Origin: Oscillospiraceae bacterium
GTDB taxonomy: Bacteria; Bacillota; Clostridia; Oscillospirales; Ruminococcaceae
NCBI GenBank assembly: GCA_900768245.1
Contig: CAAGCE010000021.1
Span: 1 to 31,900, forward strand
Direction of reading: 5' to 3'
DNA: 31,900 bases
Position 1 is the first letter of the stretch, and every line of letters begins with the position of its first letter. A program made the position numbers and the translations under genes. Of the stretch, positions 23,707 through 31,888 are shown in pieces. The notes beneath the pieces were generated by a model, which saw only the letters and a list, made by a program, of their open reading frames with translations, had not been told where the DNA came from and searched no databases.

Positions 23707-24428
23707 GTTTTGTCCGCTCCTTTCTTCAGCATTTCTTCTGGCAGGTCAAGCTTTTTGCGGAAAACCGTGAGGGCGAGCAGAATGACCGGCATAGCAGGGA
23801 TAATAAAATTGTCCGCACCGAAAACAACAAGGCTCAGCGCAGTAATTCCCAGTCCGAGAAGCGCAGGGAGATGTACCTTTCTTGTCATAAATCTGTCAAC
23901 AAAAATAACGATGAAAAGCGCAGTCATAACAAAATCCAGCCCCTTTGTATTAAAGGTGATGAAATTTCCCAGCAGAACGCCGATAGTTGCACCCGAGACC
24001 CAGTAAAGCTGGTTGAAAAGCGTGATGAAAAACATAAACCAGCCCTTGTCAACGCCCTCAGGCGCATCAACGGAGCAGTTTATGGAGAAGGATTCATCGC
24101 ACATACCATATATAAGGTATATTTTGCGGAAACCCTTGATGTTGTACTTTTCAAGCATTGAGATACCGTAAAAAAGGTGACGTGCGTTTATTATAAATGC
24201 GGTGATAAATGCGTAAACGGGGTTGAATCGGCTTAAAAGCATAGTTGCAGTCACAAATTCCATAGAGCCTGCAAAAATTGTGACGCTCATTATAAGCGGA
24301 TATACGAATGAGAAACCCAGACTATTCATATAGACACCATAGGCAATACCAAGAAAAAGAAATCCCGCAAGTATCGGGATAGTGTATGGAAATGCATTTT
24401 TTGCGGCTTTTGCCTTTATGCCTTGCAT
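23703..24428 (-). CDS. azlC: AzlC family branched-chain amino acid exporter
   Basis: About 241 residues from the ATG at 24428; TTG at 24446 is an alternative start with an upstream AAGGAAGG at longer spacing. Multiple membrane spans, the IFAGSMEFVTATML motif near 52-65 and NARHLFYGISM near 82-92 are conserved in AzlC/YgaZ. The AzlCD pair exports leucine-type amino acids and some analogues. It lies upstream of the liv importer on the same strand, but its own transcript should end between azlD and livK. Confidence 0.9.
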   Translation of the reverse strand: MQGIKAKAAKNAFPYTIPILAGFLFLGIAYGVYMNSLGFSFVYPLIMSVTIFAGSMEFVTATMLLSRFNPVYAFITAFIINARHLFYGISMLEKYNIKGFRKIYLIYGMCDESFSINCSVDAPEGVDKGWFMFFITLFNQLYWVSGATIGVLLGNFITFNTKGLDFVMTALFIVIFVDRFMTRKVHLPALLGLGITALSLVVFGADNFIIPAMPVILLALTVFRKKLDLPEEMLKKGADKT

Positions 24429-24498
24429 TTTTTGTGCCTTTTCCAAAAGAGTGTGTACTTCCTTCCTTTAGCTTATCATAGCATAGTTTTGTTTTGAC

Positions 24499-24769
24499 CT
24501 TTTTATTTTTTTTGGGGGAGCCAACTTTAGCTTTGTTCCAAAGTTGTAATTCTCTTGACCGTGATCTGACCGTAATGTTACTGAGGGCATTGTACAGCAG
24601 GAAAGCAAAGCTCCGTCGGCTTTGCAGCATACTTAAAGTATGTGCATTTTACGGACAGCCTTGCTTTTGTATTGTACAATACCCTTAGTTCGGGTAATTG
24701 CAATTTAAGGTCAAGCGAATTATCGCTTACAGCTTCAAGCAAAATTATGGTCCCAAAAAATAAAAAACA
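24499..24769. repeat. Dispersed AT-ended repeat between GH113 and azlC
   Basis: The stretch 24429-24805 holds no credible gene. TTTTTATTTTTTTTGGG (24500-24516) is inverted at 24752-24768 as CCCAAAAAATAAAAAAC. The ends resemble those of 14486-14667. The interior carries small inverted words (AACTT/AAGTT near 24523-24544, TTGTACAATA near 24671) but no open frame of interest. It fits a decayed, non-autonomous repeat. Confidence 0.4.
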
Positions 24770-24805
24770 TAAAAATACGGCAAAACTAAATTCAGAACGG
24801 CAAAC

Positions 24806-25762
24806 TTACTTGTTTGTGTACCAGTCACGGACAATGCTTTCCGTCTTTTTGCCGTATATCGAGAACCCGAGTTCATTCTTGTTTTCGGGCAGGAATGTGT
24901 ACCAGTCCCACCAGAAGAAGCCTGCGAACCATTCTTCGTTCCACATTGAGGTCATTGCGGATTCATAGAAATTAGCCTGTTCGTCCTCACTGTAAGGACA
25001 GTCCCTGTGAGTGAAATCCCACGGCATCATTGCGCAGCCGCTTGCACTGCGGCAGCCTATTTCCATAAAAATGATCTTTTTGCCGCCGTGAGCCTCGGAA
25101 AGCTCTTTAAGATACTGCTTTACCTTGTTCCAGCCTTCAAGCATACTTTCAAAGGAATCGTCGGGCTTTTTGGCAACAGGGAAGTAGGCGGAAGTTCCGA
25201 TGTAGTCAACGGCGTCGAACCAGTTGATGCTGTGTTCCTTGCCGTGATTTGCGTTGTAAACAAGCTTGCCGTGATAGATTTTTCTCACCTCGGCAATAAG
25301 CTTGCGCCAGTAGTCCTCCTTGCGCTCTGTGCCAAGCATTTCGCAGCCGACACAAAGCATCTCGCAGCCTGTGTCCTCGGCGATCTCGGCATAGTGGCAG
25401 ATGAACGCTGTGTAGCAGGAGAACCATTCCTTCCAGTAATCAGCATCGCCCCAGTCGGCTTCGGGAAAACCGATGTATGCTCTCCATGTACCGTCATCAT
25501 TGTTGAGGATAGGTTTAAGACAGACCTTTAAGCCAAGTGATCTGAGCTTGTTTATGGCATGGGTCAGCTCCTTGTCGGTGGCTGTTCTGCGGTAGTCGAA
25601 GCCGAAAGAGGTTGAGTAGAAATGCTTCTGTGAAACGGTCATAGCCAATGCGACCCAGTTTCCGCCCAGTGACGCAAGCTTTTCCATGGAGAGTTCAGCT
25701 TCAGGCTTGGTAAACATACCTTTTCCTGCGCCGTAGCCGTAAGTAAATCCTTTTATATCCAT
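24806..25762 (-). CDS. GH113 family beta-mannanase, no signal peptide
   Basis: 318 residues from the ATG at 25762, with GGAGG 6 nt upstream; the longer frame to 25807 overlaps queH. The whole sequence fits a GH113 (beta/alpha)8 barrel: start KGFTYGYGAGKGMF, likely acid/base E141 in CVGCEMLGTERK and likely nucleophile E234 in KKIIFMEIGCRSASG, with NANHG and GTSAYFP between. GH113 enzymes hydrolyse beta-1,4-mannan or manno-oligosaccharides. Lack of a signal peptide points to cytoplasmic processing of imported oligosaccharides. It begins one base after the queH stop, in an operon headed by the GH26 lipoprotein. Confidence 0.88.
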   Translation of the reverse strand: MDIKGFTYGYGAGKGMFTKPEAELSMEKLASLGGNWVALAMTVSQKHFYSTSFGFDYRRTATDKELTHAINKLRSLGLKVCLKPILNNDDGTWRAYIGFPEADWGDADYWKEWFSCYTAFICHYAEIAEDTGCEMLCVGCEMLGTERKEDYWRKLIAEVRKIYHGKLVYNANHGKEHSINWFDAVDYIGTSAYFPVAKKPDDSFESMLEGWNKVKQYLKELSEAHGGKKIIFMEIGCRSASGCAMMPWDFTHRDCPYSEDEQANFYESAMTSMWNEEWFAGFFWWDWYTFLPENKNELGFSIYGKKTESIVRDWYTNK

Positions 25763-25763
25763 T

Positions 25764-26426
25764 TTAATCCTCCGTTTTGTGTTTTGCCTCGGCTTCTTCA
25801 CGTTCACGCATTGAGAAAATGCAGCCGCAGTAATTCTGGCGGTACATTCCGTACTGCTCCGAAAGCTCCACCGAGCGTTTGTAACCGTTTTTCTTTTTAA
25901 AATCCGAAGTCAGGTGCTTTATTCCGTAGATCTCCGCAAGCTCCTCACCTATCTCATTAAGCCTGAAAGCATTTTTGTATGGGCTTATTGAAAGAGTTGT
26001 GGTGAAATAATCAAAGCCGTTTTCCGCAGCAAGCTTTGCTGTCTCCTCCAGACGCAGACGATAGCAGGCAAAGCAGCGTTCTCCGCCCTCGTGTATCTTC
26101 TCCAGTCCCTTTACCGCTTCATAAAAACGTTCCGAATGATAGCCTTTTTCAATAAAGCTTACGGGATTTTTCATCGGCATTTCCGAGATAAGCCTTTTCT
26201 GTTCATCAATGCGCTTGAAAAATTCCTCTTCCGGGTAAATATTCGGATTGTAATAAAAGACAGTTATGGAAAAATACTGCGAAAGATATTCAAGAACATA
26301 GCTTGAACAGGGCGCACAGCAGCTATGCAGCAGCAGCTTCGGCGGAGCGTCGGTATTGACCTTTTTGATTATCTCATCAAGCTCACGCTGATAGTTTCTT
26401 TTATTTATCTGTTTTGTTGTTTCCAT
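25764..26426 (-). CDS. queH: Epoxyqueuosine reductase QueH
   Basis: 220 residues from the ATG at 26426 (GTG directly upstream is possible). It completes queuosine on tRNA by reducing epoxyqueuosine. The QueH (former DUF208) cysteine pattern is present: LLLHSCCAPCSS (about 31-42), RCFACYRLRLE (about 116-126) and YCGCIFS near 195-201, which bind the iron-sulfur cluster. It shares its start region with the end of the Cys-rich peptide gene and is followed by GH113 after one base, an unexpected operon partner. Confidence 0.9.
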   Translation of the reverse strand: METTKQINKRNYQRELDEIIKKVNTDAPPKLLLHSCCAPCSSYVLEYLSQYFSITVFYYNPNIYPEEEFFKRIDEQKRLISEMPMKNPVSFIEKGYHSERFYEAVKGLEKIHEGGERCFACYRLRLEETAKLAAENGFDYFTTTLSISPYKNAFRLNEIGEELAEIYGIKHLTSDFKKKNGYKRSVELSEQYGMYRQNYCGCIFSMREREEAEAKHKTED

Positions 26427-26586
26427 CACTTTTTCTGTTTCCTTCTGGCTTATGGCAGGAAGAGGAGTAAGGACAGCTTCCGCAGCTTCCGCCGCAACCT
26501 CCTCCTTTGTGCTTCACGGCATAGATAACAGCCGCAATAAAAGCTGCCGCAACGATCGCAAGAACTATCCAGTCAGCAATACTCAT
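26401..26586 (-). CDS. Small Cys-rich membrane protein (FeoB-associated type)
   Basis: 61 residues from the ATG at 26586: one N-terminal membrane span (IADWIVLAIVAAAFIAAVIYAV) followed by GGGCGGSCGSCPYSSSCH and a polar tail. This is the layout of FeoB-associated Cys-rich membrane proteins. No feoA or feoB is nearby, so a role in ferrous iron uptake is uncertain; the four cysteines could bind metal. It overlaps the queH start by 26 bp and follows GH26 by 31 bp, so it is in the same transcript. Confidence 0.8.
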   Translation of the reverse strand: MSIADWIVLAIVAAAFIAAVIYAVKHKGGGCGGSCGSCPYSSSCHKPEGNRKSDGNNKTDK

Positions 26587-26617
26587 ACTAAAATAACTCC
26601 GCTTTATTGATCGATCA

Positions 26618-27700
26618 TTATTTTTTTGTTTTAGTAAAAGACGGCAGCTCATCTTTGGTGATGACATAACTGCTGTTGTAAAGTGTTTTCAGTTTATCAG
26701 GGTCATTCTGATTTACGATATGATCTGTGTGCCATGTCATAAACCATGTCCACGGAACTTCCTTGAGCTCAGCTTCGGTAGGGTTTGTTCCGCATTCGTG
26801 GAAGCATAAAGGCTTGCTGCCGCCGACGAACTTCGTTATCTTTTCGGCAAGCTTGCCCTGTGCGCCGCCGTTATAGCTGTCAGCACCCACAATGTCGCAG
26901 TATTCATCACCGGGATACCAGCTTTCATAGTTATTGCCGTTTCCGGAATAGCCAAGCACCCATATAAGATTGTTAAGTCCCCAATGATTTGTATAGCGGT
27001 CATACATAAGCTGCCACAGCTTTACAAAGTTATCGCTGCCGCCCTTGCCCCACCAGAACCATGCGCCGTCAAATTCGTGGAAAGGACGCCAGAGAACGGT
27101 AACGCCTTTTTTCTGAAGCTCAAGCAAAGCTTCCGCAGCCTTGTCCATACCCTTTACAAAAGCATCATATTCGGCTGTACCCTCGGTAAGTACCTTATCC
27201 CAGTCCTTGACCTCGGTTTTCATAGCTTCGTTCCATTCACCGTTGAAATCGTAGCCCGTATGCCAGCAGATAGTAACAAGTCCGCCATCGTTCCACCATT
27301 TTTCAGCACGTTCATTTACGCCCTTGAAATCGTCATTCATATAATCAAGACCACGGAGAGCGGGGTATTTTCCAGTTTTGTCATAAATATAATCCATTTC
27401 ATAATCAACGCTGCCCATCCATGTGGATTCCTGCTGACCGCTGAGTACACCGTTGTTTGTCAGCGATGCGATGTATTGATAGACCTGCTGAGTGGTTTTG
27501 TCCGCATTTGGGTTTGAAAGCTTGAATTTTGTTTCTTCCTTTTTTTCTTTTGTTTGGCTGTATGATTCAACAAGAGAGTCAGCCGAGTCGATTTTGGCTG
27601 CGCTTGCTTCTGTACCGCTGTCAACCATGCCGCAGCCGCTTAAAACCATTCCTGAGAGCAATGCAACAAGTGACAGACTGATGATCTTTTTGTTAAACAT
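26618..27700 (-). CDS. GH26 family beta-mannanase lipoprotein
   Basis: 360 residues. The signal peptide ends in lipobox LSGC (acylated cysteine C23), then comes a Ser/Lys/Glu-rich linker to about residue 62. The GH26 barrel follows: TICWHTGYDFNGEW (about 143-156), acid/base E209 in WRPFHEFDGAWFWWG and nucleophile E302 in PLCFHECGTNP. The enzyme cleaves beta-1,4-mannan or glucomannan outside the membrane while anchored to it. No carbohydrate-binding module or dockerin is seen. SD GAAAGGAAT precedes the ATG; the promoter at 27736-27763 has a palindrome in its spacer. It heads the operon leading to GH113. Confidence 0.92.
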   Translation of the reverse strand: MFNKKIISLSLVALLSGMVLSGCGMVDSGTEASAAKIDSADSLVESYSQTKEKKEETKFKLSNPNADKTTQQVYQYIASLTNNGVLSGQQESTWMGSVDYEMDYIYDKTGKYPALRGLDYMNDDFKGVNERAEKWWNDGGLVTICWHTGYDFNGEWNEAMKTEVKDWDKVLTEGTAEYDAFVKGMDKAAEALLELQKKGVTVLWRPFHEFDGAWFWWGKGGSDNFVKLWQLMYDRYTNHWGLNNLIWVLGYSGNGNNYESWYPGDEYCDIVGADSYNGGAQGKLAEKITKFVGGSKPLCFHECGTNPTEAELKEVPWTWFMTWHTDHIVNQNDPDKLKTLYNSSYVITKDELPSFTKTKK

Positions 27701-27735
27701 AATATCATTCCTTTCAAGTATGATCGATAATTTAT

Positions 27736-27763
27736 ATTATAGCATTGCTTAAGGCAATGTAAA
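27736..27763 (-). promoter_or_regulatory. Promoter with operator for the GH26 operon
   Basis: TTTACA (complement of 27758-27763), 16-bp spacer, TATAAT (complement of 27736-27741). The spacer contains CATTGC-TTAAG-GCAATG (27743-27759), a palindrome exactly where a repressor would occlude polymerase. A sugar-responsive repressor is a reasonable guess. Confidence 0.6.
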
Positions 27764-27929
27764 CTATTTTTTAGTAATTAAATATGTATAAATATTAAAT
27801 GTTTTAATCAAATTATGCTCAAATAATAAAAATTCACACAATTGAGTTATTGGGTTAATAAATTATTTTGTACATTATGTATAATATAAAGTAATGCTTG
27901 TTAAATCCGTGTAAAATGAGGTGATGTTT
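27764..27929 (+). promoter_or_regulatory. AT-rich divergent region with -10 box for the VTC operon
   Basis: Very AT-rich with no gene. TATAAT at 27880-27885 is a likely -10 box for the plus-strand operon; a -35 box is not clear (TTAATA at 27855-27860 is 19 bp away). GAGGTG at 27918-27923 is the ribosome binding site. Confidence 0.4.
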
Positions 27930-28637
27930 TTGAGCGAAGAGGGTTTCAAAGGCAGGCATGAGCTGAAAATACTTATAAGCTACGGCGAATATCTTGCGCT
28001 TTCTTCAAGAATGGGAGCGTTGCTGGAGCATGACTCACATTCGGGTGACGACGGTTATTTCATACGCAGCCTTTACCTTGATGATAACGGCGACAGCGCA
28101 TACTATGATAAGCTAAACGGCATCGGCGACAGAAAAAAATACCGTATCAGAAGCTATAATTTCGATTCGGGATATATCACCCTTGAATGTAAGGAAAAGC
28201 GTGGTCAGTATGTGCATAAAACATCTGCGGTGCTTTCCGTGAGCGAGTATGAGGCAATACGGGACGGTGATTTTTCCGTGCTGGGATGCAGGAAAGAAAA
28301 CGTTTGCAGAGAAGTATACGCTGCCGCAAGGTCAAAGGGACTTCATAACTCCGTAATAGTTGATTACAGCCGTGACCCGTATGTTTATCCCGCATCAAAT
28401 GTGAGGATAACATTTGACCGAGAGCTTCATGCGGCAGGCTTTGAATGCTTTGATATTTTTGATAAGGGACTGGTGTCTGTTCCTGTTTTTATGAATAACA
28501 GCGTGATACTTGAAGTAAAGTATGATGATCATCTTCCCGAGATGATACGCAGCGTTATACCGTCATTTGTCGGAACACCGCTTTCCGTATCAAAATACTG
28601 CCTGTGCAGAAATATCAAAAAACAAATACATATCTGA
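27930..28637 (+). CDS. VTC-domain protein (polyphosphate polymerase domain)
   Basis: About 235 residues from TTG at 27930, chosen because GAGGTG lies 6 nt upstream; GTG at 27921 and ATG at 27924 in the same frame overlap that SD. The VTC catalytic tunnel motifs are visible: RHELKILIS, YFIRSLYLDD, KKYRIRSYN, LECKEKRGQYVHKTSA and ILEVKYDDHLPEMIR, supplying alternating basic and acidic residues. In eukaryotes this fold makes polyphosphate; in bacteria the stand-alone form has no proven product. It is soluble, with no membrane span. A DUF4956 membrane protein and a CotH protein follow, and this trio is recurrent, suggesting a joint surface role. Confidence 0.85.
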   Translation: MSEEGFKGRHELKILISYGEYLALSSRMGALLEHDSHSGDDGYFIRSLYLDDNGDSAYYDKLNGIGDRKKYRIRSYNFDSGYITLECKEKRGQYVHKTSAVLSVSEYEAIRDGDFSVLGCRKENVCREVYAAARSKGLHNSVIVDYSRDPYVYPASNVRITFDRELHAAGFECFDIFDKGLVSVPVFMNNSVILEVKYDDHLPEMIRSVIPSFVGTPLSVSKYCLCRNIKKQIHI

Positions 28638-28649
28638 AAGGAAAATAAT

Positions 28650-29312
28650 ATGAACAGTTTCATTGATGAAATAAAGGACAGCATTGAACAGTCGGGACTT
28701 ATCGAAAAGCTTACCCCTGCACATATAAGTGCAGTTATGGCAACAGCTTTGGTTTGCGGCATTGTTATTTATATAGTATACCGTGCATTTTTCAGAGGAG
28801 CGGTATACTCGGAGAGTTTTAATGTTCTTAATGTTATGACCTGTCTTGTTACAGCATTTATCATTATGACGATCTCATCAAATCTTGTGCTTTCGCTCGG
28901 TATGGTGGGTGCGCTTTCGATAGTACGTTTCCGTGCGGCGATAAAAGATCCTCTTGACATAGGCTTTCTTTTTCTTGCAATAGCCGCAGGTCTTACGGCA
29001 GGTGCAGGATTACTTCCGCTTGCGCTTATCGGAACCTTTACAATATGTGCCGTTTACATAATCTTTACCCTTATCGGCAGCGGAAGAAGATCCTTTGTTA
29101 TGGTAGTTAAATTTTCAGACAGCGCAAAGGAAAAGGTTATGGATACAGTAAAGAAATACGGCGGCAAAATGAAAAGCTGCATTGCGGGAAAGGATTTTAC
29201 AGAGCTTACGGTAAGCCTGAAGCTTAAAGGAAATGATATTTCGGCAGTTGAAGAAATAAAAAAGCTTGAAGGCGTTTCAAGTGCAGTTCTTATGGAATAT
29301 GTTGGTGATTGA
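28650..29312 (+). CDS. DUF4956 membrane protein
   Basis: 220 residues. An N-terminal amphipathic stretch leads into about three to four membrane spans between residues 28 and 150, including the conserved GMVGALSIVRFRAAIKDPLDIGFLF core. This is followed by a soluble alpha/beta tail of about 70 residues resembling a ferredoxin-like fold (VMVVKFSDSAKEKVMDTVKKYG). DUF4956 has no proven activity but is a regular partner of VTC-domain genes. It starts 12 bp after the VTC stop (SD GAAAGGAAA) and ends next to the CotH start. Confidence 0.85.
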   Translation: MNSFIDEIKDSIEQSGLIEKLTPAHISAVMATALVCGIVIYIVYRAFFRGAVYSESFNVLNVMTCLVTAFIIMTISSNLVLSLGMVGALSIVRFRAAIKDPLDIGFLFLAIAAGLTAGAGLLPLALIGTFTICAVYIIFTLIGSGRRSFVMVVKFSDSAKEKVMDTVKKYGGKMKSCIAGKDFTELTVSLKLKGNDISAVEEIKKLEGVSSAVLMEYVGD

Positions 29313-29314
29313 TC

Positions 29315-31717
29315 ATGACCGACCGAGTTAAAAGAATAGTTTCCGCCGCTGTGCTTATGGGACTTGCGGCAGGAATATGCTTTCTTGTACCGATGCCGGA
29401 AGATAATATCAGCGCAGCTATCGACAGCGTTTCCGAGCAGGCAGAAAAAAGCGGAAAAATACAGTTTTCCTGTACCGATTATTTTTATGCAAATGATATA
29501 CAGCTTGAACTGAGCGGCGCAAAGGACGTTGAAAAGGTGTTCTATACCCTTGACTCAACTCCGCCCGATTCTGAAAACGGCACGGAATATACCGAACCTC
29601 TGGAGCTTAAAGGAAAGCAAAACGGTGATGTTGAAAGCTATACGGTAAAAGCCTGCGGACAGTATTCTGACGGAAGCTTTACCGATATTTACACACATTC
29701 TTATTTTGTAGGTGAAAAAATCGGCGAGCGTTTCGATACTATGATATTTTCGCTTTCCACCGACCCATACAATCTTTACGACGATGAGTACGGCATTTTC
29801 ACTGCAGGCAAAATACGCAGGGAGTATATAGAAGAAATCGGCGACCGCAACCCCGAACCACCTGCACCTGCAAATTACAATATGCGTGGGATAGAGTGGG
29901 AACGTCCCGTTTATGTTGAGATTTTAGACAGCGAGGGCAACTGCCTTGCATCGCAGAATGCAGGAATGCGTACATTCGGCGGATATTCCAGATCAATGGA
30001 GCAAAAATCCATAAAGCTTTATGCAAGAAGTGAATATGACAAGGACAAAAATAGATTTGACGTGGATTTTTTCGGTGACGAAACTGACTATAACGGATTT
30101 AAAATAGACAGCTTCAAGCGTATTGTACTGCGCAATTCCGCAAACGATAACCCCTTCGGATTTATCCGAGATGAAACGATACAGGAGTGCGCCGAGCTTA
30201 CTGAGCTTTATGACGTGCAGAATACAAGAGCCGCAGCGGTATTTCTCAACGGCGAATATTACGGCTTTGCGTGGATACATCAGGTCTATGACAAGGATTA
30301 TTTTGACAGCCACAATAATATTGATACTGATACTGACGAAATGCCAAACAGCTATTGGTCGGTTTTGAGCGGCGGAGAGTTTTATAAGGACTGTGACGGG
30401 GAAGACGAAAATGACGCAGCCGCAGTAGATGACTATTATGAAATGTATGAAAAATACAGCTATTCCGACATGAACGATAATACGCTTTTCAATGAGCTTT
30501 GCAGTGAGATAGATATAGAAAATTTCCTGACCTATTATGCCGTGCAGATATATGTGAACAACGGCGACTGGCCTGAAGGAAACTATAAGGTCTACCGTCT
30601 GAGCGGTGATACGGTGGATAGTCCGGATTCGCCGACAGCGGACGGAAAATGGCGTTGGCTGATATATGATACCGACTTCGGACTTGGACTTTACGATACA
30701 AGCCCGTCCGAAAAAACTCTCGGCAGACTTCTCGGACAAAGCGGCGACTACGATTCAAGGTCAGACCTGCTTATTTCGGTTTTGCAGCGTGAGGATATGC
30801 GTGTAAAATTTGCGGAAATAATGTGTGACCTTATGAACCATTCATTTTCCTATGCAAATATTTTTGTAAATACCCGTACTCTTGAAAAAGAGCGTATGAA
30901 CGAGCTTGAACAGAACTTCCGACTTGGCGGCGCACAGCTAAAAAATACATGGTCAAGTCTTGGCTATGTCAGCGGACAGATAGACGGTATCATTAATTTT
31001 GCCGAAAAGCGTCCCGCCGAAATGCGCAAGCAGACAGAAGAATATCTTGGCATCGAAAATTCGGGCTGGGAGCTTACTGTAAAGAAAAGCAGCGAGGCAA
31101 ATATAACGGTGAACAGCTGTAAGGTCTATGAAACAAAGCGTGATTTTGAGGGCTTTTATTTCAATGTAAATTCAGCGGTGATAAGTGCGGAAACAGCCGT
31201 GGGACGTGAGTTTGACTATTGGCTTGTGAACGGTGAAAAGGTGTATGAGCCGACAATAACGGTGAACAGCGAATATGCCGAAAACGGCAAGGTCGATGTA
31301 CGGATATTTACAAAGCCACAGACCGAAAACCTTGTGCCGATAATAACAATGGCAGATTACGAAACGGGAGCTGACTGCATTGAGATCACAAACCCATACG
31401 ACGAGGATATACGACTGAAATATTATTATATCTCCGACAGCGAGAGTAATATATACCGTCAGCAGCTCCCCGGATATGTGCTGAAAGCAGGGGAAACCAT
31501 AAAATTCTATTGCAAGAATTACAGTACCCTTGAAGCATTGGGGGGATTCAGCCTTGGGTTCAACCTTAAACACGGCGAAACTCTTACAATAGCCGATAAA
31601 TACGGCATTAAAGACAGTGTTTACCTGCCGAAAATAAGCAACAGATCAGTCCTTGTGCGAAATATGACCGACGGAAAATTTTATGACGAATATAGAGATG
31701 ACTTTTATTCGGAGTAA
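29315..31717 (+). CDS. CotH kinase family surface protein with CHB_HEX_C-like and lamin-tail domains
   Basis: 800 residues from the ATG at 29315 (TTG at 29309 overlaps the upstream stop). A single N-terminal hydrophobic span (about 6-26) acts as signal or anchor. Next is a chitobiase C-terminal-like beta domain (about 50-135; FYTLDSTPP). The CotH kinase domain covers about 190-600, with GMRTFGGYSR then KSIKLYAR as nucleotide-loop region, LRNSANDNPFGFIRDE, and WRWLIYDTDFGLG carrying the predicted catalytic Asp. The C-terminus (about 690-795) resembles a lamin-tail domain. In spore coat CotH the kinase phosphorylates proteins; here an extracytoplasmic protein or glycan target is inference. No dockerin is seen. 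It is the last gene of the VTC-DUF4956 operon. Confidence 0.85.
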   Translation: MTDRVKRIVSAAVLMGLAAGICFLVPMPEDNISAAIDSVSEQAEKSGKIQFSCTDYFYANDIQLELSGAKDVEKVFYTLDSTPPDSENGTEYTEPLELKGKQNGDVESYTVKACGQYSDGSFTDIYTHSYFVGEKIGERFDTMIFSLSTDPYNLYDDEYGIFTAGKIRREYIEEIGDRNPEPPAPANYNMRGIEWERPVYVEILDSEGNCLASQNAGMRTFGGYSRSMEQKSIKLYARSEYDKDKNRFDVDFFGDETDYNGFKIDSFKRIVLRNSANDNPFGFIRDETIQECAELTELYDVQNTRAAAVFLNGEYYGFAWIHQVYDKDYFDSHNNIDTDTDEMPNSYWSVLSGGEFYKDCDGEDENDAAAVDDYYEMYEKYSYSDMNDNTLFNELCSEIDIENFLTYYAVQIYVNNGDWPEGNYKVYRLSGDTVDSPDSPTADGKWRWLIYDTDFGLGLYDTSPSEKTLGRLLGQSGDYDSRSDLLISVLQREDMRVKFAEIMCDLMNHSFSYANIFVNTRTLEKERMNELEQNFRLGGAQLKNTWSSLGYVSGQIDGIINFAEKRPAEMRKQTEEYLGIENSGWELTVKKSSEANITVNSCKVYETKRDFEGFYFNVNSAVISAETAVGREFDYWLVNGEKVYEPTITVNSEYAENGKVDVRIFTKPQTENLVPIITMADYETGADCIEITNPYDEDIRLKYYYISDSESNIYRQQLPGYVLKAGETIKFYCKNYSTLEALGGFSLGFNLKHGETLTIADKYGIKDSVYLPKISNRSVLVRNMTDGKFYDEYRDDFYSE

Positions 31718-31738
31718 AATGCGATTTCAATATATCCT

Positions 31739-31888
31739 GCGTTTTTTCTTTTTATTTGGACGCGCCCAAGAAAGTGCGAACCCAAAGATGGCAGCCGCGG
31801 CGCAAGCTTTGCACAAAACTCGATGAGCGAAACAAAAGTAACAGCGCAAAAACACTTAAAGTTTCGGTCAAGCCTTTTCAAAGGCTTG
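31739..31888. repeat. Dispersed repeat downstream of the CotH gene
   Basis: After a T-rich start (TTTTTTCTTTTTATTTGG, 31742-31759) come GAACCCAAAGA (31778-31788) and GCCGCGG (31794-31800), the same word pair as inside 14486-14667. A hairpin CAAGCCTTT/AAAGGCTTG (31869-31888) follows near the window edge. No gene is seen here. It is read as another member of the host repeat family; the T-rich start could also aid termination of the CotH transcript. Confidence 0.4.

Noticed and set aside
23452..24161. Plus-strand frames over azlD and azlC
   Set aside because: Antisense to two membrane proteins with intact family motifs and a coupled ATGA overlap.
29993..30739. Minus-strand frame of 248 codons inside the CotH gene
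   Set aside because: Antisense of a protein with clear CotH motifs; composition is that of a shadow frame.
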